Assembly: GCA_963680875.1 (NCBI GenBank)
Contig: OY804575.1
Location: 104,153,505-104,217,504, forward strand
Source: Bathymodiolus brooksi
Taxonomy: Eukaryota > Mollusca > Bivalvia > Mytilida > Modiolidae
Direction: 5' to 3'
Length of the DNA: 64,000 nucleotides
Positions 21,501-28,907 of this stretch are shown piece after piece. Position 1 is the first letter of the stretch, and each line of letters starts with the position of its first letter. A program made the position numbers and the translations under genes. A model generated the notes under the pieces. The model was given only the letters and a program-made list of their open reading frames with translations, was not told where the DNA came from and did no database searches.

Positions 21501-24335
21501 AATCCCTTACAGTGTCATAATTTTTTGTACGGATCAGAAATCGAAAATGACCACATCCACAGGACATAGTTTAACATAGGACTTTATGTGAAAAAATAAA
21601 TAGGTGAGCGATACAATCTCAGCCCATCTTGCAAAAATCCTGAGGGTGAGAAGATTTCTTATTTTTTTATTTATTGTATTTTTATAATTACAGATTGTTA
21701 TAGAGTTTTATGAGATCCTGGTGAACATAGATAGAAACTGTGAACATCTGAGATACTTGGATCCCATATCAGATTTTCTGTATCCTTTGGATATTAAAAG
21801 AAATAATTTAAAAGGGGGTCAGTTTTATTGGTGGGGAAACCGAAGTACCCGGAGAAAACCACTGACCTGTCACTGACAAACATTATCACATAATGTTGTT
21901 CGAGTACACCTCCCCTGAGCGGGATTCAAACTCACATTAGTTGTGATAGGCACTGATTACATAGGTAGTTTTAAATCCAACTATCATATGATCACGACCA
22001 CGATGGTCCCTATTATTTATAAGGTGTTCCTTTAAATGTAATTCATCTCATGTCTATGTAATAAGACATGTAAAAACAAATGTGCATTTATGCACATATT
22101 TTTAGCTCACCTGAGGCAAAGGACATATGAGATTTTGTCATCATGTATCATATGTCATTGTCTTTTCATAATTTCATCTTTCCCCTGTTAATGTATACCA
22201 AATCTGACTGTCATTTTTCCTTTTCAAATTATATTTAACAGACCTGAATTTGTGGTCATGATTATGAAAAGAAAGTTTAAACAGTGATGGTGAACAATTC
22301 CACCAATATCAACAAAACAAATTATCACCAGTGAACACTAAAAAAGACCATGAAATATGGCAATAAAAATTCAGATCATGGCTGGGGACAAGCAGGGTTA
22401 CACTGGTTAATGTGATCCCAACCCTGCCTAGGCTGTGGAACCGTAGCTCTTATGGTCCTTTGCTAGTTTTCTTATATTTGCAGATCATAGAGCTATGGAT
22501 TTCACCCTATCAAAAATTTGCGAAACTGCGACCTTGATTTTGTTGCACCTTTCAACAGTAATTTTGACAACAAAATGCTTTGTGGGAGTGGAGTCATGTG
22601 GATAATTCGTTTCGTTGCATATTTATCTATCGCTTTCCATATTTACATTTCTACCTCATTATCATAACAAATGTCTCCAGATAAACAGATCCTGCCTACT
22701 TCGTTGTGCCATCTTGTCATTGCAGTATTCTCGCTTTGAGGTCACATGACTTTTGAGAGATCAAGTCGGATAACTCTAACTGCAAAACACGTGTTGAAAG
22801 GTGCGACAAAATCAAGGTTGCAGTTTCGCAAATTTTTGATAGGGTGAAATCCGTAGCTCTATGATCTGCAAATATCAGAAAACTGGCAAAGGACCATAAG
22901 AGCTACAGTTCCACAGCTAAACCCTCCCCTCTTGATAATTGGATCTCCAACAACAATACAAATATAAGCAAACAGTAAAAAACATGTGCAGATTAACATC
23001 CACTCAAAAAAATCCTTACACTATCACAAAAATGAATGAGAGCATAAACATGCATGGGCAGTACAATAGCAGGTTCAGTGAGTGCTTGTATGGTAATTAT
23101 CACCAACCTACACAATCATTACTAATGTTTTTACTTCAACTCCTGCCTTTAACAAGATGTCTTTGATACAACATTATGCTCTAGTTTGTTACTGACTTTT
23201 CAAAAAGATATGGTTTTTTTCTGGATACTCAGGTTTCCTCCTCCAATGATTACAGGAGAATATACTGTATATTCATAAATTGATGCTACAACATGTATAT
23301 TTATATATTTTTAATACAAAAATTATGATCACATTTTTAAACCTAGTATTTCAGATATTTAACTTCCTAGATTTTTTTTTTTTTTTTTTTTCAAATTGGA
23401 CTATGATAATAGTATTAAGATAACCTCACAATTTGGCTGTGATCTTTGAATAGCATTAATTTGTTAATTTACAGTACAGACAAATTTGTATTCAACGTTC
23501 ACTGTTCGGAAAAAGTGAAAATGACCAGATAAGACAAGTGACCGTTTATTCAAGATCAGTAGATTTGGGCAGTCAGTACCAGTCTAATAATTAATGTCTA
23601 TTACTGTGACAGGGAGGTATTTAATTGTTAACAACAGTGTTGACTTTGTAATGCTACAGTGATATGATGGGATAGATTGCTGACTGTGTTAGTGAGGTGA
23701 CCTCTTATTTGAGTTAAAATAATGTATAAAGTCAAGCGGGAGGGTTTTAAACCAGCCATGTACGTCTAATTCAAGATGATCGTTAAGGCAGGTCTGATTG
23801 TAATCAACTTGTTCTTGAAAACATCCATAATCTAGAATCTACAAAAGTGTAATGAATTATTGTGACGAAGGATTTCAACTTTGCATTTATTCTTTTGTGA
23901 ACTACCAGTACATAAATATAAATAGACAGATTCTGGATGTAATTCCTGTATAAATTGGTTACTTTAGGTGACTGGAAGATTTAGATCAAACAATAGTACT
24001 ATTTATTTCCAAAAAAAAACAAAATCAGAATTTCAACAAAATGCCTTCCATCCTGTCCCATCTCTTTTATTGGAATACACAAGTACCTTGAAGTCTTTAC
24101 TTATTTAACCTACCATTGTGTTTCTTTTAATGTTTTCAATACCAATGGGTTTTTTTTCTTAACAAATTGAAGATATCACATCAAATATATGTATATTGGT
24201 GACTTGGTGAAGAACGAGGTCGAGAAAATAATAAGGACACTGAGACCAGCTTTACAACTAAGACTTCGTTTTATATCTCATATAAACATCCAAGAAGAGG
24301 CTCTAACGCCTCTTGCTCCACCAATGTTAACATGA
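1976..24335 (+). CDS. MED23: MED23, Mediator tail subunit 23, C-terminal half (16 exons)
   Basis: MED23 (Sur2/CRSP130) is a large helical-repeat subunit of the Mediator complex that links activators such as Elk1 to RNA polymerase II in the nucleus. Sixteen exons splice in one open frame of about 574 residues ending at TGA 24333-24335. Recognisable conserved blocks in order are [127 protein letters not shown] and [13 protein letters not shown]. They match vertebrate MED23 in the same order, from roughly residue 790 of about 1370 to near the C-terminus. The C-tail is shorter than in vertebrates, ending soon after LRFISHI. The 5' exons and promoter are outside the window. Splice phases are consistent at every junction. 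Two introns look U12-type. I see no frameshift or internal stop, so this should be a working gene. Confidence 0.95.
2085..2400. repeat. Dispersed bivalve-type repeat
   Basis: A tandem-like pair of AACTCCACCAATATCAACAA segments is followed by GACCTTGACCTATGACCTTG, GGATGGACGG and CCCTTCGGAACTTCGTT. A related ATATCAACAAAACAA segment recurs at about 12855 and 22305. I read it as a dispersed mobile-repeat fragment in a MED23 intron. Confidence 0.55.
2626..3850. mobile_element. HINE-like modular repeat with inserted SINE
   Basis: The left end is a hairpin of TATGTCTCCCC and GGGGAGACATA around ACTTTTG (2628-2660), followed by a GTCCGTCTGTCCGTC tract. Two tandem modules of about 160 bases follow (CAACTCCTCTGAAACTAC recurs). 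GGGGGAGACATACG near 3828 looks like the far end. A SINE at 3335-3530 lies inside. The arrangement of hairpin, (GTCY)n and tandem modules is that of Helentron-associated elements. Confidence 0.6.
3335..3530 (+). mobile_element. tRNA-derived SINE
   Basis: The head resembles a tRNA, with an A-box-like stretch (GATGTAGTCGAGTGGTC near 3345) and a B-box-like GGGTTCAAATCCC at 3415-3427. The spacing is stretched and no acceptor stem closes it. The tail runs through TCTAACACTGTTTGG and ends in (TA)n at about 3499-3524. I call it a SINE rather than a tRNA gene. Confidence 0.65.
4330..4383 (+). CDS. MED23: MED23 exon b
   Basis: This 54-base exon encodes [17 protein letters not shown] plus a split Lys. 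The acceptor is TTTTCAG ending at 4329 and the donor GTAAGA begins at 4384. The residues match the LLWKMLLE segment that follows FSMQG in vertebrate MED23. Confidence 0.9.
4720..4975 (-). mobile_element. SINE copy (TGTTTAACACC-tail family)
   Basis: This is one of about ten copies of a roughly 250-bp repeat. Read on the minus strand, the element starts near GGTCGTGATCGTATGGTAG, has a B-box-like GTTCGAATCCC, and ends in GAAAGTGGCGTTAAACACCA. That is the layout of a tRNA-headed SINE with a conserved tail. The copy lies in a MED23 intron, antisense to it. Confidence 0.7.
5092..5203 (+). CDS. MED23: MED23 exon c
   Basis: The exon encodes [20 protein letters not shown] and onward through GQNINK. 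The acceptor TTTTACAG ends at 5091 and the donor GTATGT begins at 5204. AHLRTFAD is a strongly conserved MED23 block. Confidence 0.95.
5386..5636 (-). mobile_element. SINE copy (same family)
   Basis: Nearly full length, from TTATGGTGTTTAATGCCAC to ACCATGACGGCCCC. It shares the internal GGGATTAGAACTGACAAC (B-box side) with the copies at 4720 and 6437. Confidence 0.7.
5916..6092. mobile_element. Mariner-like MITE with TA flanks
   Basis: This 177-bp element is bounded by TA (5914-5915 and 6093-6094). The ends are imperfect inverted repeats: CAGGAAACCTGTCTAAAC on the left and, on the other strand, CAGTGGAACCTGTCTAAAC. The TA duplication points to Tc1/mariner. Confidence 0.7.
6119..6190 (+). CDS. 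MED23: MED23 exon d
   Basis: This exon has 24 complete codons, including [19 protein letters not shown]. The acceptor CTTTCAG ends at 6118 and the donor GTAAGT begins at 6191. It is phase 0 on both sides and nearly identical to the vertebrate segment. Confidence 0.95.
6437..6698 (-). mobile_element. SINE copy (same family)
   Basis: A full-length-looking copy from GTTATGGTTACGGTATTTAA to ACCATGATGGCCCC, in the intron between MED23 exons d and e, antisense to the gene. Confidence 0.7.
6863..6973 (+). CDS. MED23: MED23 exon e
   Basis: The exon has 37 codons ([20 protein letters not shown] through HDFVRE). The acceptor ATTGCAG ends at 6862 and the donor GTAAAA begins at 6974. It matches the vertebrate EGNEAQVCY...LLLKP segment. 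Confidence 0.95.
6974..7889. other. MED23 intron without recognised repeat
   Basis: This 916-base intron is AT-rich. I found no exon, SINE or structured repeat in it, only short poly-T and poly-A runs. Confidence 0.6.
7890..7949 (+). CDS. MED23: MED23 exon f
   Basis: This exon has 20 codons, [20 protein letters not shown]. The acceptor GCTTCAG ends at 7889 and the donor GTAAGT begins at 7950. NSPEHWLQ is invariant in the MED23 proteins I recall. Confidence 0.95.
8117..8358 (+). mobile_element. SINE copy, sense orientation
   Basis: It reads from GGGGCTGTCATGGTCGTGAT through GAGTTCGAAGCC (B-box-like) to GGGGCATTAAACACCATAAA on the plus strand. Unlike its neighbours it is in sense orientation with MED23. 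Confidence 0.7.
8385..8560. repeat. Low-complexity CTCTACTCCAC tract
   Basis: A pyrimidine-rich degenerate repeat of CTCTACTC and CACTCCA. A similar tract resumes after the HINE-like insertion, at about 9120-9330, suggesting that element inserted into one low-complexity block. Confidence 0.6.
8563..9128. mobile_element. HINE-like modular repeat
   Basis: The left end has a hairpin (CCCCCACTC and GAGTGGGGG around ATA), then GTCCGTTTGTCCGTCCG. Three tandem modules of 157 bases follow (AGTTATCTCAGCTTCTACTG-type starts at about 8632, 8789 and 8946). It ends at GTGGGGGTATTC and a GCACGACGTAGCGTGC palindrome near 9104. The layout matches Helentron-derived HINE/'pearl' elements of bivalves. Confidence 0.65.
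9587..9694 (+). CDS. MED23: MED23 exon g
   Basis: The exon has 36 codons, [10 protein letters not shown] through [16 protein letters not shown]. The acceptor TTTTTCAG ends at 9586 and the donor GTAAGA begins at 9695. [12 protein letters not shown] is a diagnostic block. Confidence 0.95.
9695..10080. other. MED23 short intron, nothing recognised
   Basis: This is a 386-base intron with a GTAAGA donor and an ATTCCAACAG acceptor. No repeat or exon was noticed. Confidence 0.6.
10081..10180 (+). CDS. MED23: MED23 exon h
   Basis: The exon encodes [20 protein letters not shown] through LGILYKFH plus one base of a split Asp. The acceptor CCAACAG ends at 10080 and the donor GTGAGT begins at 10181. 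Confidence 0.93.
10208..10262 (-). mobile_element. SINE tail fragment
   Basis: Only the conserved tail survives: TTATGGTGTTTAACACCACT and AACAATATTTCTGTTATAATC. The rest is lost or was never copied. Confidence 0.6.
10641..10810. mobile_element. Short inverted-repeat MITE
   Basis: This 170-bp element has ends CAGTCAAGCCTGT and ACAGGTTTGACTG. TA precedes it but AA follows, so the duplication is decayed. The ends resemble those of the larger TA element at 18961. Confidence 0.6.
10982..11080 (+). CDS. MED23: MED23 exon i
   Basis: The exon completes Asp and then reads [20 protein letters not shown] and onward to SVM. The acceptor TTTTCCAG ends at 10981 and the donor GTAAGT begins at 11081. The vertebrate YLYNTLHYY block matches. 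Confidence 0.95.
11290..11340. repeat. AT dinucleotide-rich tract
   Basis: TATATA runs at about 11291-11330 lie in the intron between exons i and j. The rest of this 549-base intron (11081-11629) shows nothing recognisable. Confidence 0.6.
11630..11761 (+). CDS. MED23: MED23 exon j
   Basis: The exon encodes [20 protein letters not shown] through [11 protein letters not shown] plus the first base of Thr. The acceptor TTTATAG ends at 11629. Its donor is GTATCCTTC at 11762, a U12-type 5' splice site rather than an ordinary one. Confidence 0.93.
11762..13088 (+). other. MED23: U12-type (minor spliceosome) intron of MED23
   Basis: The intron begins GTATCCTTCT, close to the minor-spliceosome consensus RTATCCTTT. 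It ends with a branch-site-like TTTCTTTAAC at 13068-13077, whose likely branch A (13076) is 12 bases before the acceptor AAG|C at 13088, with no pyrimidine tract between branch and acceptor. Joining at these sites restores [11 protein letters not shown], matching VDTMAG...PFP of vertebrates. About 11870-12480 holds three diverged copies of a roughly 165-bp repeat module (GTTATGGGACTT recurs). About 12810-13020 holds a dispersed repeat (AACAATTCCATCAATATCAA). Confidence 0.85.
13089..13248 (+). CDS. MED23: MED23 exon k
   Basis: The exon completes Thr and encodes [20 protein letters not shown] through LLDVVLK plus two bases of Ser. The acceptor is the AAG of the U12-type intron. The donor GTTAGC at 13249 is weak but fixed by the reading frame and homology. 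Confidence 0.95.
13424..13465 (-). mobile_element. SINE tail fragment
   Basis: TTATGGTGTTTAATGTCACT and CAACAATATTTCAGTTATAT form the conserved tail of the SINE family, without the tRNA-like head. Confidence 0.6.
13963..14035 (+). CDS. MED23: MED23 exon l
   Basis: The exon encodes [20 protein letters not shown] and TALP after a split Ser. The acceptor ATTTCAG ends at 13962 and the donor GTAAGT begins at 14036. WMNA-GL--TALP is conserved. Confidence 0.95.
14590..14848 (+). mobile_element. SINE copy, sense orientation
   Basis: Nearly complete, from GGGGCTGTCGTTGTCGTGAT with B-box-like GAGTTTGAATCCC to GAAAGTGGCATAAATCACCA. It lies in the long intron between exons l and m. Confidence 0.7.
15013..16718. 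mobile_element. 1706-bp element with TTAA target duplication
   Basis: The element is flanked by TTAA at 15009-15012 and 16719-16722. Its ends are inverted: GGTAGTAGACCTGGG on the left and CCCAGGTCTACTACC on the right. TTAA duplications are typical of piggyBac and Kolobok transposases. No transposase-like motif was seen; a 135-codon open frame (16172-16579) is unrecognised. Probably non-autonomous. Confidence 0.75.
16978..17186 (+). CDS. MED23: MED23 exon m
   Basis: At 209 bases this is the longest exon. It begins [15 protein letters not shown] and ends [17 protein letters not shown] plus a split Gln. The acceptor AAACAG ends at 16977 and the donor GTAAGT begins at 17187. HAVWHH-IGQLS is diagnostic. 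Confidence 0.95.
17187..18300. other. MED23 intron with a short minisatellite
   Basis: This 1114-base intron is AT-rich. About 18011-18104 repeats GCCATTTTATGTGTCAAT with GAGAAA three times at roughly 35-base spacing. Nothing else was recognised. Confidence 0.65.
18301..18421 (+). CDS. MED23: MED23 exon n
   Basis: The exon completes Gln and encodes [20 protein letters not shown] through [19 protein letters not shown]. The acceptor CAAACAG ends at 18300 and the donor GTATAT begins at 18422. The vertebrate VGPFLQRF block matches. Confidence 0.95.
18961..20795. mobile_element. 1835-bp Tc1/mariner-like element with TA duplication
   Basis: The ends are CAGTCAAGCTTC and GAAGTTTGACTG, flanked by TA on both sides (18959-18960 and 20796-20797). 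Subterminal TTATATAACGACC-type stretches occur at both sides (TATAACGACC near 19031, TTCAACGACCCCC near 20725). No transposase frame was recognised. A HINE-like repeat is nested at about 19682-20406. Confidence 0.7.
19682..20406. mobile_element. HINE-like modular repeat nested in TA element
   Basis: A TATACCCCCCG hairpin with GGGGGGTATA (19685-19717) precedes GTCCGTCCGTCCGTCTGTCTG. Four modules of about 161 bases follow (CCTATGTTGTA...GATAACTTGAG at about 19759, 19920, 20081 and 20243). The end is near GGAGCATGGGGTATAT. Confidence 0.65.
21694..21779 (+). CDS. MED23: MED23 exon o
   Basis: The exon encodes [20 protein letters not shown] through YLDPISDF plus two bases of Leu. The acceptor ATTACAG ends at 21693. 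The donor is GTATCCTTT at 21780, a perfect U12-type 5' splice site. Confidence 0.94.
21815..22012 (-). mobile_element. SINE copy, tail-truncated
   Basis: It runs from GGTCAGTTTTATTGGTGG to ATCACGACCACGATGGTCCC and lacks the TTAAACACC tail. It lies immediately after the U12-type donor of the second minor intron. Confidence 0.65.
22432..22917. mobile_element. 486-bp foldback MITE
   Basis: Arms of about 125 bases are inverted copies, from GCTGTGGAACCGTAGCTC on the left to GAGCTACAGTTCCACAGC on the right. TA flanks are plausible (CCTAG before, CTAAA after). It interrupts a dispersed repeat, whose two halves read AACCCTGCC and AAACCCTCCCC. Confidence 0.75.
24173..24335 (+). CDS. MED23: MED23 terminal exon
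   Basis: The exon encodes [20 protein letters not shown] through [15 protein letters not shown] and ends TPLAPPMLT before TGA at 24333-24335. It aligns with the vertebrate KPALKLRLRFITHISKMEP end. The long, low-complexity vertebrate tail after this point is missing. Confidence 0.95.
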
Positions 24336-25590
24336 TCAAAGGTCACGAGGTCAGACCCCCTGCAATGGTGACAAAAATTCACAGAATAAACAATTCTGTT
24401 GCTATCAAACTAGATATACAGTAACGAATGATGGATGAAAATTGGCTTATTCATAATGCCATTCAGCCTTAGATATTTAGTTTTGATTAATGTAATTTTT
24501 TGTGAAGCTTATCATAAAGAATTAACGGATCTGGCAGTGTCATTGCCTCTTGACTTAAAAATCAAATTTTCCCATTTTTTTTTCATTTAGGGATATAAGG
24601 AATGTGAAGTTAGAATAAGTTAGAACAAATGCTGGATCATTACACAAACAAACATTGTTAGTACTATTTATTATGAAATGCATGTATATGAGTGCATGCT
24701 TCAAGATATTGTAAAAATTGTAGGGAATACATTGTCACATAGTTATTATAGATGTTTAGTAGATGTGTCATTTTCATATTTTTTGTATGATTGTCGAAAC
24801 ATTTTCATATTTTTTTTAGTATTGACAGAGATTCATTATTTTGATGCAATCCTAGACAAACGATTTGATTAGATGACAGCCTCGATCAATAAGACAATGT
24901 ACTTAGCTTGCTAGAATAACTGCTGTCATATTTCAATATTTGTAAAGATTAGTTTTAGCTGTCACTGTTATGTTTTATTGAACATGCTACTAAAGTGTCA
25001 CCGATCAAACTCAATTTGTGAATAGAAAGTTGACCAATTTATGTTGACCATATTCAAATAGTTATTACAAGACAATATTCTCATCTTAGATAAGAACACA
25101 TTCAGCATAAATGCAACATAACATATGAAGGGAGATAATTGCCCTTACTATTTCAAGGCAAATTGTATACAGTGCATCCTCGTTCTAGTGCCCCATTTTG
25201 GCAATAAACAAGGAGGAAATCAACATTTAAACCTCATGATTTTTGTAATTTTCGACATTGACATTTGATAGTGATAACAGAGGGGGTCTTATAAAAGAGT
25301 ATCATATCTGCATTCATTTTTTGTCACAATTTTGTACTCATCTACTTACATATTGTTCATTTCATAGTTTAAAATATATACATTTTATATTTGTCTACTT
25401 AACAGTATATTTTTTGTATGTGGCCTCTTTTTTTTATGAATTTCCTTTTAAAATTTGGTGCAATGAATATTTACCATAATTCATTTAGTAAGAATTTATG
25501 AAATGTTGTGAAAAAGTATTGTTTATGAATGTAAACAGCTTTTATTAAATGTTATTTCTATATATTTCTCATTTATATGCCCATAATATT
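24336..25590. other. MED23 3' flank, no gene
   Basis: AT-rich sequence holding the 3' UTR. I see no second gene, repeat array or structured element. The short open frames here have no recognisable motifs. Confidence 0.6.
24385..24390 (+). terminator. Candidate MED23 polyadenylation signal
   Basis: An AATAAA lies about 50 bases after the MED23 stop. It is the nearest canonical signal; another AATAAA is at 25203-25208. Which one is used cannot be told from sequence. Confidence 0.4.
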
Positions 25591-25591
25591 A

Positions 25592-25755
25592 GGGGGGTTA
25601 TGGTGTTTAACACCACTTTCAACAATATTTCAGTTATATCGTGGCGGTCAGTTTTATTGATGGAGGAAACCGGAGTAACTAGAGAAAACCACCGACCTGT
25701 CGCAAGTCACTGACAAACATTATCACATAATGTTGTACACCTCCCCATGAGCCAG
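25592..25755 (-). mobile_element. SINE copy, head-truncated
   Basis: TTATGGTGTTTAACACCACT through CACCTCCCCATGAGCC shows the tail and middle of the SINE family. The tRNA-like head is missing. Confidence 0.65.
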
Positions 25756-25921
25756 AATATCAGGAAAATAAGATAAACTATAATATAGAAAAAATTTGTT
25801 TTAAAAAAAATGTGGTTTGTGATTAGGTTTAATACATTGGTATTTGCCGGTCAATTTATTATTGTTGAGACCATATCCAGTTCATACAGATAAACAAAGT
25901 TTCATGATAAGTAATGGGTTA

Positions 25922-27525
25922 TAGTTACGAGTGTTTATTTTTAGATGTTTGTTATATTGTTGTGGTCAGTTTTATTGATGAAGGAAACTGATTACATTAG
26001 TGAAAACAATCCTCATGCTACAAGTGACCGATACAAAGTTGTATGGGGAACACCTCACCATGGGATAGGAACTGATTACATTAGTGAAAACAATCCTCAT
26101 GCTACAAGTGACTGATACAAAGTTGTATGGGGAACACATCGCCATGGGATAGGAACTGATTACATTAGTGAAAACAATCCTCATGCTACAAGTGACCGAT
26201 ACAAAGTTGTATGGGGAACACCTCACCATGGGATAGGAACTGATTACATTAGTGAAAACATTCCTCATGCTACAAGTGACTGATACAAAGTTGTATGGGG
26301 AACACCTCACCATGGGATAGGAACTGATTACATTAGTGAAAACAATCCTCATGCTACAAGTGACCGATACAAAGTTGTATGGGGAACACCTCACCATGGG
26401 ATAGGAACTGATTACATTAGTGAAAACAATCCTCATGCTACAAGTGACCGATACAAAGTTGTATGGGGAACACCTCGCCATGGGATAGGAACTGATTACA
26501 TTAGTGAAAACAATCCTCATGCTACAAGTGACTGATACAAAGTTGTATGGGGAACACCTCACCATGGGATAGGAACTGATTACATTAGTGAAAACAATCC
26601 TCATGCTACAAGTGACTGATACAAAGTTGTATGGGGAACACATCACCATGGGATAGGAACTGATTACATTAGTGAAAACAATCCTCATGCTACAAGTGAC
26701 TGATACAAAGTTGTATGGGGAACACATCGCCATGGGATAGGAACTGATTACATTAGTGAAAACAATCCTCATGCTACAAGTGACCGATACAAAGTTGTAT
26801 GGGGAACACATCACCATGGGATAGGAACTGATTACATTAGTGAAAACAATCCTCATGCTACAAGTGACTGATACAAAGTTGTATGGGGAACACATCGCCA
26901 TGGGATAGGAACTGATTACATTAGTGAAAACAATCCTCATGCTACAAGTGACCGATACAAAGTTGTATGGGGAACACATCACCATGGGATAGGAACTGAT
27001 TACATTAGTGAAAACAATCCTCATGCTACAAGTGACCGATACAAAGTTGTATGGGGAACACATCACCATGGGATAGGAACTGATTACATTAGTGAAAACA
27101 ATCCTCATGCTACAAGTGACCGATACAAAGTTGTATGGAGAACACCTCACCATGGGATAGGAACTGATTACATTAGTGAAAACAATCCTCATGCTACAAG
27201 TGACCGATACAAAGTTGTATGGGGAACACATCACCATGGGATAGGAACTGATTACATTAGTGAAAACAATCCTCATGCTACAAGTGACCGATACAAAGTT
27301 GTATGGGGAACACCTCACCATGGGATAGGAACTGATTACATTAGTGAAAACAATCCTCATGCTACAAGTGACCGATACAAAGTTGTATGGGGAACACATC
27401 ACCATGGGATAGGAACTGATTACATTAGTGAAAACAATCCTCATGCTACAAGTGAACGATACAAAGTTGTATGGGGAACACCTCACCATGGGATAGGAAC
27501 TGATTACATAGGTTGAAATTAATCC
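25922..27525 (-). repeat. 84-bp satellite grown from inside a SINE
   Basis: About 18 near-identical tandem units of 84 bases span about 25986-27507. The left flank (GGTCAGTTTTATTGATGAAG) and right flank (GATAGGAACTGATTACATAG) are SINE sequence, and the unit matches the SINE's internal part. Because 84 is divisible by 3, the minus strand has a 505-codon open frame of 28-residue repeats (CSPYNFVSVTCSMRIVFTN recurs). Differences between units are few and do not look like codon-constrained change, so I treat it as satellite, not gene. Confidence 0.8.
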
Positions 27526-28082
27526 AATTACCTAACAATAACTATAGAGCATATATATATTTATTTTTGAGGTGATCAGAAATGTATGATGGCTGCTATT
27601 GTATGGTCAATACAGGTTTCCTATGTGGAAATGGCTGCTATTGTATGGTCAATACAGGTTTCCTATGTGGAAATGAGTGATTGATTGTTGTTTAATTCCA
27701 TGTGTGCAATTGTTAAACTTATAGCTCACATAAACAGCTATGTAGACATGTCACTCCACTTGGGACATATTCTGAGCCAACCAATCTTTGCTTTTACTCC
27801 ACATTGCTGCTTGCTTTGCAGAGAAGCAACAAAAACCAGGGTTCAAACCTACAATCTACCGCACTCGAGGTGAGTACCATGTGGAAATGTCTTTGCAGAT
27901 GAATATGAAACCCATTTGTTTAACACATACCATATACAAAATGTATTTTTGAAATAAGTTTATGGTGTAAAGATAGAAAGAGGTTGATATTTATACATCC
28001 TTGGATTTGTTTTGGAAATGGTTAGGAGGGCTCATGTCTTATTTATGTTGTTTGTGTCTAACCCATATTGTGTTGTGTTTTT
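27526..28082. other. Intergenic, one short duplication
   Basis: A 42-base direct duplication (ATGGCTGCTATTGTATGGTC starts both copies) lies at about 27587-27673. Nothing else was recognised. Confidence 0.6.
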
Positions 28083-28728
28083 ATTATACCCCCGCTCCCC
28101 GAAGGGGGAGGGGGGTATACTGTTTTACCTCTGTCCGTCTGTCCCTCCGTCCGTCCAAGATATTTTTCGTCGCATTTTTCTCAGAAATCTGATATTTGGT
28201 CTCAAGCATCATATAGGTATACCATATTGTGAGTAGCGTTTTCGGACCCGTCAGATTCCTACTTCCTGTTTGCCGACTTAGTTGGTCTTTATACACATTG
28301 AACATATATGCACATTTTTCGTCACATTTTTCTCAGCAACTATTGATGGCAGAAATTTGATATTTGGTCACAAGCTTCATATAAGTACCCCATATCGTGG
28401 GAAGCGTTTTTGAACCCATCGGATTCCTACTTCCTGTTTGCCGACTTCTTTGGTTTTTATACACATTGAACATATATGTACATTTTTCTCAGCAACTATT
28501 GATGGCAGAAATCTGATATTTGGTCACAAGCTTCATATAAGTACCCCATATCGTGGGAAGCGTTTTTGGACCCATCAGATTCCTACTTCCTGTATACCGA
28601 TTTTGTTGATTTTTATACACATTTAACATACATTTGTATATGCACATTTTTCGTCGCATTTTTCTCAGCAACTATTGATGACAGGAATCTGATATTTGGT
28701 CACAAGCTTCATATAGGTATACCATATT

Positions 28729-28907
28729 CAGGGGCGGATCCAGGATTTCAAGTTAGGGGGGGAGCTCACTTTAAAAAAAAATTGGGGTATTTCGTGTGAA
28801 AAAATCACCATTTTACGCCAAAAAATCATATCTTTTCCAATTTTAGGGGGGAAACGCGCCGAGTGCGCCCCCCCCCCCCCCCCCCCCCCCCCCTGGATCC
28901 ACCCCTG
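28729..28907. mobile_element. CAGGGGCGGATCC MITE
   Basis: The ends are inverted: CAGGGGCGGATCCAGG and CCTGGATCCACCCCTG. A C tract of roughly 25-30 bases lies at 28868-28893. A second copy is at 50487-50727. No coding capacity. Confidence 0.75.

Larger units (their letters stand above)
18829..21625. mobile_element. Modular repeat with AGCTCACCTG end, split by another element
   Basis: It starts near TTTAGCTCACCTGACC (18829) and ends near AGGTGAGCGATAC (21603). Tandem modules lie on the right (ATCCAAGATGGCTGCC recurs at about 21190 and 21375, with related sequence at 21035 and 21545). The element at 18961-20795 sits inside it. The same AGCTCACCTG and GGTGAGCTAAA ends occur at 22103 and 33497. 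Confidence 0.5.
21780..24172 (+). other. MED23: Second U12-type intron of MED23
   Basis: The intron begins GTATCCTTTGG, an exact match to the U12 consensus. Near its end is TTTTTTCTTAAC (to 24163), a near-perfect U12 branch site; the probable branch A (24162) is 10 bases before the acceptor AAG at 24172. Splicing gives SDF-L-YHIKYMY, matching CDFLYHMKYMF. The body contains a SINE (21815-22012), a foldback element (22432-22917) and a poly-T run near 23371. Confidence 0.88.

Noticed and set aside
25972..27489. 505-codon open frame of 28-residue repeats on the minus strand
   Set aside because: The unit length of 84 is a multiple of 3, so one stop-free unit gives a long frame automatically. The unit derives from a SINE, and there is no signal, promoter or splice context.
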